This document shows positions 1-4,888 of a stretch of DNA of 6,937 nucleotides, piece by piece. The position numbers and the translations under genes are program-made. Under the pieces are notes generated by a model. It made no database searches, was not told where the DNA came from, and saw nothing but the letters and a program-made list of their open reading frames with translations. Origin of the DNA: an uncultured Desulfovibrio sp. (GTDB taxonomy: Bacteria > Desulfobacterota > Desulfovibrionia > Desulfovibrionales > Desulfovibrionaceae); NCBI GenBank assembly GCA_945871415.1, contig CAMBWG010000116.1, positions 1-6,937 of the forward strand. Direction: 5' to 3'. The stretch's first letter is position 1. Each line of letters starts with the position of its first letter.

Positions 1-704
1 TGGCAAAGGTCGGCTTGTCGGCAAACAGCACGCTGGGGATTATCGAGATCAGCAGGGGGCTTTCGCTCAATCTGGCAACGGCTCACTGCCTGAGCGAAGA
101 GGAAAAACAGACTCGTGAACGGCTGCTGCACTGCGAAACTACTCAACTGGGCAAGCTCGTTAATATTTTCAGGCCGCTGCTTCCCAGCAAGGCAGGCAAA
201 GGAGAGTTGCTGCATATTCTGAATCCGGGCCAGCTGGAACCCTGGGGTTACACCAGACCGTCAGGGCAATCCACTGCCCTGATTGAGCGGGCAGGAAAAA
301 CGGATCAGCTTCTTCAACCCGGAGATGTGGTGCTGGGGATACGGGGAATGCTGGGCAAGGTCGGCATTATCTCTCAAGACTGGACAGATGATACTCTCTG
401 GGTGGTCAGTCAGTCCTGCGTCCTGTTACGACCGGCCCTGAAAAGTTACGACATGCGCCTGCTTTTTATCTATCTGCGTTCTCAAATGGGGCAAGTTGCT
501 CTGAGCGCGCTTGCCTGTGGCGCAACGGTTCCGCTTGTTCAGATTAACAATCTGAAAAATATGGATATCCCTTTGCCGTCAGACGAAGATGCTCAGACAA
601 TGCTTCATGATTTTGCCGTGGAAGTTTCTCTGCGTGACGAGATAGAAAAGCTGCAAAAGCGGCGTGATTCCCTTGCCGCTCGCCACTGGTCCCTGGAACG
701 CTGA
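1..704 (+). CDS. Type I restriction specificity (HsdS-like) protein, C-terminal part; 5' end outside window
   Basis: The frame is open from the first full codon at position 3 to a TGA at 702-704, giving 233 visible residues, so the gene starts upstream. A TTG at 15 has no ribosome binding site and is probably internal. The visible part reads as one target-recognition domain (residues about 48-192) followed by a charged helix. Family hallmarks are GDVVLGIRGMLGKVG (107-121), WVVSQSCVLLRP (133-144), the segment LLFIYLRS (153-160), and GATVPLVQINNLKNMDIPLP (173-192), which matches the end of HsdS recognition domains. Residues 205-230 (LRDEIEKLQKRR) look like the conserved coiled coil. In the family this subunit sets the DNA sequence recognised by the methylase/nuclease complex. 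It could be the second half of a normal HsdS or the C-terminal S domain of a fused methylase; the missing N-terminus decides. No methylase or nuclease gene follows it. Confidence 0.82.
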   Translation, partial: AKVGLSANSTLGIIEISRGLSLNLATAHCLSEEEKQTRERLLHCETTQLGKLVNIFRPLLPSKAGKGELLHILNPGQLEPWGYTRPSGQSTALIERAGKTDQLLQPGDVVLGIRGMLGKVGIISQDWTDDTLWVVSQSCVLLRPALKSYDMRLLFIYLRSQMGQVALSALACGATVPLVQINNLKNMDIPLPSDEDAQTMLHDFAVEVSLRDEIEKLQKRRDSLAARHWSLER

Positions 705-710
705 TTTGCT

Positions 711-729
711 CCTTTCCTGTGGGGAAAGG
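711..729. other. Short hairpin just after the HsdS-like stop codon
   Basis: CCTTTCC (711-717) pairs perfectly with GGAAAGG (723-729) around a five-base loop, starting seven bases after the stop codon. No run of T follows, so on its own it is not a convincing terminator. It could protect the 3' end of the transcript or act with the larger hairpin downstream. Confidence 0.45.
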
Positions 730-766
730 TTGCGGAAGGGCATCTCCAGACAGGGAACATTTGGTT

Positions 767-807
767 GAAACGCCCTCTTTCCGTGTTCTGCGGAAAGAGG
801 GCGTTTC
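767..807. terminator. 17-bp perfect hairpin, probable terminator (copy A)
   Basis: GAAACGCCCTCTTTCCG (767-783) is perfectly complementary to CGGAAAGAGGGCGTTTC (791-807) around a seven-base loop. The stem is GC-rich in the middle, A-rich at the left foot and T-rich at the right foot. The downstream T tract is interrupted (TTTCTCGTGTT). It lies 62 bases after the HsdS-like stop and before a new promoter, as expected for a terminator closing the upstream operon. Nearly the same hairpin recurs at 4676-4714. Confidence 0.7.
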
Positions 808-817
808 TCGTGTTCCG

Positions 818-898
818 TTAGAGCGTTTCAACTTTGAAAAAGGTGAAACGCGAGGCAGCGGCACAGCGCCGCCCGGCCAGAAGTGAGCGGAAAAACCG
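818..898 (+). repeat. Dispersed palindromic repeat, copy 1
   Basis: This roughly 80-base unit begins TTAGAGCG and ends GTGAGCGGAAAAACCG. It holds two stem-loops: GCGTTTCA (823-830) with TGAAACGC (844-851), extended inside by CTTT/AAAG, and GGCAGCG (854-860) with CGCCGCC (867-873) around the loop GCACAG, with one A-C mismatch. The same order of elements is found at 4518-4607, 4727-4808 and 6851-6937. It resembles REP-type intergenic repeats in size and structure. No mobilising enzyme is encoded in the window. Confidence 0.8.
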
Positions 899-950
899 GA
901 GAGAGCCGCCTGCGTGTGGGATGCTCCCGTATCCGTAAGCTCCTTCCAGC

Positions 951-979
951 TTGCGCCGCTGTGTGCTCATAGGTATACT
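951..979 (+). promoter_or_regulatory. Candidate sigma70-type promoter for the DUF262 operon
   Basis: TTGCGC (951-956) and TATACT (974-979) are separated by exactly 17 bases. The -10 matches the consensus at five of six positions and the -35 at three of six. It is the best such pair I could find between the upstream terminator hairpin and the first gene of the operon. The call rests on sequence match only. Confidence 0.4.
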
Positions 980-1167
980 TTCAGCTGTTGTCCCATGTCG
1001 GGCACGAAGCAGCGGGGCAAAAGTTCAAGTCTCTTAGCTGATTGCAGTGAATACAGGGATTTGCGGGGTTCTCCGCGAGTCCTTTTTTCGTATCCGGCGA
1101 TAGTCCTCCTTGCTTCCTCCGTTTGCAGGAGAGCGGAAAAGACGGCAGGCCGGAGCGGACAACGACC

Positions 1168-1173
1168 GGAGAG
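1168..1173 (+). promoter_or_regulatory. Ribosome binding site that fixes the DUF262 gene start
   Basis: GGAGAG lies eight bases before the ATG at 1182. The same frame is open upstream to a TTG-like start at 1110, but that start has no such site, and the residues it would add (Arg-rich, no conserved features) look like read-through of non-coding DNA. Confidence 0.7.
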
Positions 1174-1181
1174 AAGACCTC

Positions 1182-2393
1182 ATGGACTACGAAAAAGCGC
1201 AGGAAGAGTTGCGCGAATCCCTGCGGAATGAGGAGCTGACGGCCGAGGGACTCCCCAGCGGCGTGGAACGCGAGGAGGAGGAACCCTTTCCCTTTGATGC
1301 GGACAAGATTTCCATTACAGACAAGCGTGTTCCTCTGGAAACGCTGCTGCGGCGTCTGCGGCAGGGAACCATTTCGTCGCCGCTCATTCAGCGGGGGGAA
1401 AATCTCTGGGGGGACGGGCAGCAGAGCCGGCTTATTGAATCGCTTATGCTGCGTATCCCGCTTCCGCTGTTCTATGTGGCGGCAGACGAGAAGGAGTGCT
1501 GGAAGGTCGTGGACGGTCTGCAACGCATCACGGCCATACGGCGTTTTATTCTGGATAAGGCTTTTACGCTGTCCGGTCTGGAATTTTTAAAGGCGCATGA
1601 AGGAGAGGATTTTGACTCCCTCCCCCCGCTGTACCAGAATCGTATTCTGGAAACGGAGTTGCAGTTTGCCGTTATCGGTCCCTCCACGCCGGAAAAGGTG
1701 CAGCGTAATATTTTCAAACGCCTGAATACGGGCGGCCTGCCCCTGACAGCGCAGGAAATCCGGCATGCGCTCTATTACGGACCGGCCGCCGAACTCTTGC
1801 AGGAACTTGTGGAACTGGAGGAGTTTAAGGCGGCCACGGCGGGCAGCGTGAATGATTCCCGTATGGCCGGGCGGGAGCTGATACTGCGTTATCTTGCCGT
1901 TTTGATCTTTGGGCCGGAGCAGTACCCCGTCAATGGCGATATGGATTCCTTCCTCTGCAATGCCATGAAGATCATCAATGAGCCGGAGCGGCGGGTGTGG
2001 GGCTCGCCGGACGAAACGCCACCTGTCCCGCGTCTGACCGACAGGGAAGAGCTGAGGGCGTATTTTTGTTGCGCTATGACGCGGGCGGCGCATCTGTTCG
2101 GTGACTATGCCTTCCGCAAGTCGCTTCCCGGTTACAGCGACTGGCGCACGCCCATTAACAAGGCGCTTTTCGAGGTCTGGGCCTGCCAGCTGTCCCTGCT
2201 GTCGGAGGAGGCCTTTCAGCGCCTGCTGACGCACAGGGAAGATTTGTTTGCGGCGCTGTATCATGGAGTTTATAAAGAGGATGACGGCCGGTTCCTGAAC
2301 GCCATTTCTAGGGACAGCCATGATCCGGCAAGCGTGAGATATCGTCACAAGGCCGTTGCAGCGTGCATTCAGACAGTGGTGGAGAAAGAATGA
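1182..2393 (+). CDS. DUF262 (GmrS-like, ParB-fold) protein, first gene of candidate defence operon
   Basis: The protein is 403 residues long, chosen from the ATG with a good ribosome binding site. It opens with an acidic segment (residues 1-45, including four Glu in a row). The DUF262 core follows: PLIQRGENLW (67-76), QSRLIESLMLRIPLPLFYV (81-99), the signature VVDGLQRITA (109-118) and FKRLNTGGLPLTAQEIR (178-194). DUF262 is the domain of GmrS and of the N-terminus of GmrSD, BrxU and SspE, where the DGQQR motif binds or hydrolyses nucleotides and gates an attached HNH nuclease. Here the motif reads DGLQR. The C-terminal half (200-403) is helical with no His-Asn-His or DUF1524 nuclease signature, so any effector must be a partner protein. 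Its stop codon overlaps the start of the ATPase gene, implying coupled translation. Role as sensor or regulator is inference; family assignment is strong. Confidence 0.9.
   Translation: MDYEKAQEELRESLRNEELTAEGLPSGVEREEEEPFPFDADKISITDKRVPLETLLRRLRQGTISSPLIQRGENLWGDGQQSRLIESLMLRIPLPLFYVAADEKECWKVVDGLQRITAIRRFILDKAFTLSGLEFLKAHEGEDFDSLPPLYQNRILETELQFAVIGPSTPEKVQRNIFKRLNTGGLPLTAQEIRHALYYGPAAELLQELVELEEFKAATAGSVNDSRMAGRELILRYLAVLIFGPEQYPVNGDMDSFLCNAMKIINEPERRVWGSPDETPPVPRLTDREELRAYFCCAMTRAAHLFGDYAFRKSLPGYSDWRTPINKALFEVWACQLSLLSEEAFQRLLTHREDLFAALYHGVYKEDDGRFLNAISRDSHDPASVRYRHKAVAACIQTVVEKE
2381..2384 (+). promoter_or_regulatory. Ribosome binding site of the ATPase gene
   Basis: GGAG lies five bases before the ATG at 2390, inside the last codons of the DUF262 gene. 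It supports the start at 2390 over the ATG at 2363, which has no purine-rich site and would add residues that precede the conserved N-terminal strand of the ATPase fold. Confidence 0.65.
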
Positions 2394-3409
2394 TTACCGA
2401 TCTTTTTTTGCAGGGATTCAAATGCTTTGTGGAGGAGAGCTTCCAGCTGGGGCGTCTGACCCTGCTTTCCGGTTTGAACAGCTCTGGAAAAAGCTCCTTT
2501 CTTCAGGCTATCCGTCTGCTGCACGGGCAAAAAAAACTGGAAGGGTTCGGCACGGGCAAGGATATTGTCTCTGATCTGGCGAAATCGTGCCGTATCGGCT
2601 GCAACAAGGGCGCGGATGGGCGTTTTGCCGTAGAAATGCGCTGGGAACGGCAGGACGCGCTGCCGGTCTTTACCGCGGCTTCCGACGCGGCCTTCTGCGA
2701 CGCCTTCGCCTCTCTTTCGGCGGCGCGTCTTGGGCCGGAGCTGGAGCTGCCTCTGCGGCAGGCCGGAGAGGTGACTTCCGTCGGCGAACGCGGGGAGGAT
2801 GTTCTGGAATTCATTGAGGCGCACAGCGAGCTTTCCGGAGTTCCGGCCGCCCTGTGCGCGGCGGACGAAAGCACTGGGCTGGTACGGAATATCTCTGCAT
2901 GGCTGGAGCTTGTTTCCCCGGGTATCTCCTTTGATTATCAGCCTATTCCCGACATGGACAGAGCGCGGGCCATATACGGCAGGCGGCGTCCCACCAATGT
3001 GGGGTTTGGTCTTGCCTATACGCTGCCCGTCATTGCCAATGTGCTTGTCTGGGCCACGCTGGTCAGCAACGGACAAAAAATGTCGCCGTTGCTGCTGCTG
3101 GAAAATCCTGAAGCGCATCTGCATCCACGGGGCCAGACGCAAATGGGAAAATTCCTTGCGGCCGCCGCAGCAGCAGGCGTGCAGATCATTCTGGAAACAC
3201 ATTCCGATCATCTGCTGAACGGCATCCGCCTTGCCGTCCGCGAAGGGATGCTCGACTGCGGAGACAGCTGCTTTTATTTCTTCCGCTATGATGCGGAGGA
3301 AGGCAGAACCTTTGTGGAAGAACCTGTGCTGGACGAGAAAGGCTATTTTGACGAATGGCCGGACGGTTTCTTCGACGAGACCGAGCGCGTCCTTGCGCAG
3401 CTGTTCTGA
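2390..3409 (+). CDS. AAA/ABC-type ATPase with DUF3696-like C-terminus, second gene of candidate defence operon
   Basis: This 339-residue protein belongs to the RecF/OLD-like ATPases. The N-terminus ITDLFLQGFKCFVEE is the usual opening strand. Walker A is GLNSSGKSS (28-36, Lys34). NVGFGLAYTLP (203-213) is the signature-like helix region typical of DUF3696 ATPases. Walker B is LLLLENPEAHLHP (234-246), with catalytic Glu and the LHP that follows in this family. ETHSDHLLNGIRLAV (269-283) carries the switch histidine. The end, DEKGYFDEWPDGFFDE (315-330), fits the DUF3696 pattern. No Toprim, HNH or other nuclease domain is attached, unlike OLD proteins. At 339 residues it is close to a bare ATPase head with a short insert (about 60-200) in place of a long coiled coil. 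It overlaps the DUF262 gene by four bases (ATGA), and 20 bases separate it from the third gene. A role as the energy-using sensor or switch of the operon is inferred. Confidence 0.9.
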   Translation: MITDLFLQGFKCFVEESFQLGRLTLLSGLNSSGKSSFLQAIRLLHGQKKLEGFGTGKDIVSDLAKSCRIGCNKGADGRFAVEMRWERQDALPVFTAASDAAFCDAFASLSAARLGPELELPLRQAGEVTSVGERGEDVLEFIEAHSELSGVPAALCAADESTGLVRNISAWLELVSPGISFDYQPIPDMDRARAIYGRRRPTNVGFGLAYTLPVIANVLVWATLVSNGQKMSPLLLLENPEAHLHPRGQTQMGKFLAAAAAAGVQIILETHSDHLLNGIRLAVREGMLDCGDSCFYFFRYDAEEGRTFVEEPVLDEKGYFDEWPDGFFDETERVLAQLF

Positions 3410-3415
3410 GCAGTC

Positions 3416-3421
3416 GGGGAG
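3416..3421 (+). promoter_or_regulatory. Ribosome binding site that fixes the third operon gene start
   Basis: GGGGAG lies eight bases before the ATG at 3430 and starts seven bases after the ATPase stop codon. The frame is open further upstream (to 3355), but that would overlap the conserved end of the ATPase and has no such site. Confidence 0.7.
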
Positions 3422-3429
3422 CGTGTGCC

Positions 3430-4317
3430 ATGATACCCGTCATTTTCAATCCGTATGCGGACGCTTCCTCGCAGCCTGAAGAGGCCCTTGAGCATGCCGT
3501 GCGCGCGGCAGAGAATCTGCGTAATCTTGATAGACAGCTTGTCGGAGAACAAAACACGGCGTCGCGTTTGCAGGGGTGGGCTGCCGGAGAAGGCTGCGAT
3601 TCGCTGCGGAGCTGCGTGCTGCTCCGGAAAGAGGGGGGTGAGCATGAGACTCTGTCGGCGCTGCTTGCGCGCTTGCGGGGGCAGAGGGAAAAGCATGAGG
3701 CGGTACTCTGGCTGCTGCGTTTTTTTTCCAGGGGCCAGACCATAGATGCGGACGCTTTGAGCGCCCATGAGGCAACAACGCTGGAGGAGAGCGAACTGCC
3801 CGTGCCGTTGTTCGGCTATGCCGCCGCACAGGGGGGCGTTGCGTCCACTGTGGCCGCAGACGCGGACTGGCAGCAGGAGTTTTTTCGCCTCTGCAATCCG
3901 TCTGCAGAGGTGCTCAACGTCAGCGGCGTCAGTCGTCAGGAAACGTTGGATCAGTGGGCGGCGGACTGGCTCCGGGACAATCTGGATTTTGAGGACTATT
4001 TGCGGACAAGACTTGGAGCAACCTTTTGCGACGGGGCTCTGAACAGTCTGCCGGGACGGGAGTTTTTTCCGGGGTTGCGCGAGGCCTTTGAGAAAGCACA
4101 GGCGCGGAGCTATGTCTGCGACGATGACTTGATCAAGAAAGTGTCCGCAGTTCCCTCTCCCGCTCTGCTGGAATTGCGGGCCTATGGCGACGGGGCGCGG
4201 GCCTTTTTTCAGGTGCGGGAGGGTCGGCCGCATATTGCTGGCTTCTATATCAAGGCGCAGGCTGTCAGTCAGAACAAGGCCATTCAGCAGGCTGTTCGGC
4301 GCGTCTGTGGGAAGTAA
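3430..4317 (+). CDS. Unrecognised 295-residue protein with RelE/HigB-like C-terminal end, third gene of candidate defence operon
   Basis: I do not recognise the protein as a whole. Residues 1-100 are mostly helical (EEALEHAVRAAENLRNLDRQ at 17-36), with no signal peptide or membrane segment. Residues 145-220 include a Trp- and acid-rich helical part (QWAADWLRDNLDFEDYLRTR). The last 50 residues are notable: LLELRAYGDGARAFFQV (246-262), then HIAGFYIKAQAVSQNKAIQQ (268-287) and AVRR (288-291). This order (L-ELR, a strand with aromatic residues, a GF-K strand, a Gln/Ser turn, a final A--R helix) is that of HigB/Gp49-type RelE-family toxins, where the Lys and Arg act on ribosome-bound mRNA. The usual GF-KK-x-K-TP pattern is degraded here, with one Lys rather than two and no TP. 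The gene starts 20 bases after the ATPase with a strong binding site and is the only candidate effector of the operon. That role is inference. Confidence 0.85.
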   Translation: MIPVIFNPYADASSQPEEALEHAVRAAENLRNLDRQLVGEQNTASRLQGWAAGEGCDSLRSCVLLRKEGGEHETLSALLARLRGQREKHEAVLWLLRFFSRGQTIDADALSAHEATTLEESELPVPLFGYAAAQGGVASTVAADADWQQEFFRLCNPSAEVLNVSGVSRQETLDQWAADWLRDNLDFEDYLRTRLGATFCDGALNSLPGREFFPGLREAFEKAQARSYVCDDDLIKKVSAVPSPALLELRAYGDGARAFFQVREGRPHIAGFYIKAQAVSQNKAIQQAVRRVCGK

Positions 4318-4517
4318 ACGCTGCTTCGACTGTCGCACAGGTTGGAGAATGTTTTTTGTGGCTCGTTGAGCCGATAACCGACGTACTTTTTCCGGCAGGG
4401 GAGAGGATTGTGAAGCCGTGAAGTTCATGCAGCTGCGGGGTGCGGCTGTTCAGGAGATTCTGGGGGGAGCCCCTCCTCTGAGACCGAACCGTCGTTCCGG
4501 GCGTGGCAATGGCTTCC
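4318..4517. other. Gene-free stretch after the three-gene operon
   Basis: No gene is supported. A frame that starts with GTG at 4418 runs straight through repeat copy 4 and a hairpin and has no homology that I recognise. The stretch holds a small five-bp hairpin, GGCTC (4360-4364) with GAGCC (4368-4372), without a T tract behind it. It also holds a run GGGGGGAGCCCC near 4463-4474 that can fold back weakly. I see no clear terminator directly behind the operon; the strong one is at 4676-4714. Confidence 0.5.
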
Positions 4518-4607
4518 AGAGTGTTTTGCCTTTGCAGCGGGCAAAAGCCTGGCGGCAGCACAGCGCCGCCCGTTCTGAACTGAGCGGAAAAACCGCGCTT
4601 TTTCCGC
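4518..4607 (+). repeat. Dispersed palindromic repeat, diverged copy 4
   Basis: The order of elements is that of copy 1: AGAG, stem-loop 1, GC stem-loop, then GAGCGGAAAAACCGCGC. Stem 1 is now TTTTGCC (4524-4530) with GGCAAAA (4540-4546), different bases but still paired. Stem 2 is GGCGGC (4551-4556) with GCCGCC (4565-4570), and the loop GCACAG is unchanged. A third hairpin closes the unit: GCGGAAAAA (4584-4592) with TTTTTCCGC (4599-4607). Confidence 0.7.
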
Positions 4608-4625
4608 GAAACGACAGGCCGTATG

Positions 4626-4650
4626 GTTTGAAACGCACAGCGTTTCAAAC
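4626..4650. repeat. 11-bp perfect hairpin sharing the repeat-family stem sequence
   Basis: GTTTGAAACGC (4626-4636) pairs with GCGTTTCAAAC (4640-4650) around ACA. The inner eight bases of each arm (TGAAACGC and GCGTTTCA) are the two arms of repeat copy 1 in swapped order. No T run follows on either strand, so I do not call it a terminator. Confidence 0.7.
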
Positions 4651-4675
4651 TGAAAATGTCTAGATCATTCACAAG

Positions 4676-4714
4676 AAACGCCCTCTTTCCGTGTCCTGCG
4701 GAAAGAGGGCGTTT
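4676..4714. terminator. 16-bp perfect hairpin, probable bidirectional terminator (copy B)
   Basis: AAACGCCCTCTTTCCG (4676-4691) pairs with CGGAAAGAGGGCGTTT (4699-4714) around TGTCCTG. On the plus strand a T-rich run follows (TTTTGTGTTCTGTTGTT from 4712); on the minus strand TTTCTTGT follows. It sits between two convergent operons, ending at 4317 (plus) and 4889 (minus), where a two-way terminator is expected. The stem sequence is the same as at 767-807. Confidence 0.75.
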
Positions 4715-4726
4715 TGTGTTCTGTTG

Positions 4727-4808
4727 TTAGAGCGTTTTACCTTTGGAAAAGATAAAACGCGAGGCGGCGGCATAGCGCGCCTGCCCGGAGTGAGCGAAAG
4801 ATTGCGCT
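4727..4808 (+). repeat. Dispersed palindromic repeat, copy 2
   Basis: It begins TTAGAGCG. Stem 1 is GCGTTTTA (4732-4739) with TAAAACGC (4753-4760), where copy 1 has C and G instead of T and A at the paired seventh position. CTTT/AAAG extends it inside. The GC stem region (GGCGGCGGCATAGCG) is damaged on its right arm, and the tail GAGTGAGCGAAAGATTGCGCT is diverged. As in copy 1, it follows a terminator hairpin by about a dozen bases. Confidence 0.75.
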
Positions 4809-4870
4809 CTGCCAGCGCTGTGATGCAAATTTCGGCGGCGTGTCGTCGCTTTCCGCAGCGATTGGCAGAT

Positions 4871-4885
4871 GTTCCGTTACGGAAC
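4871..4885 (-). other. Small hairpin just behind the ParA-like stop codon
   Basis: GTTCCG (4871-4876) pairs with CGGAAC (4880-4885) around TTA, three bases after the minus-strand stop. There is no T tract, so it is at most a 3'-end stabilising fold. Confidence 0.35.
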
Positions 4886-4888
4886 AGG

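Larger units (their letters stand above)
899..1181 (+). other. Gene-free leader region upstream of the DUF262 operon
   Basis: I find no convincing gene here. A frame open from 914 to 1231 starts without a good ribosome binding site, overlaps the true start of the next gene and has low-complexity Ser/Arg-rich content. The stretch holds the candidate promoter at 951-979, a weak hairpin near 1061-1074 (GCGG/CCGC) and, near 1020-1035, a short T-arm-like string (GTTCAAGTCTC) that is too poor to call a tRNA or attachment site. If transcription starts about 985, the mRNA has an untranslated leader of roughly 195 nt. Confidence 0.5.

Noticed and set aside
1015..1040. A T-arm-like string (GTTCAAGTCTC) suggesting a tRNA end or attachment site
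   Set aside because: The flanking bases do not form a five-pair stem, no acceptor or anticodon arm is present, and no second copy of the string is seen in the window.
1587..2348. Long minus-strand frames opposite the DUF262 and ATPase genes
   Set aside because: They are complements of strongly conserved coding sequence and lack ribosome binding sites and recognisable motifs.
4418..4663. A GTG-started 81-codon frame after the third operon gene
   Set aside because: It runs through repeat copy 4 and the 4626-4650 hairpin, so its sequence is dictated by the repeats.
818..4808. The spaced palindromes as a CRISPR array
   Set aside because: The copies are kilobases apart, diverged and intergenic, with no regular spacers and no cas genes.
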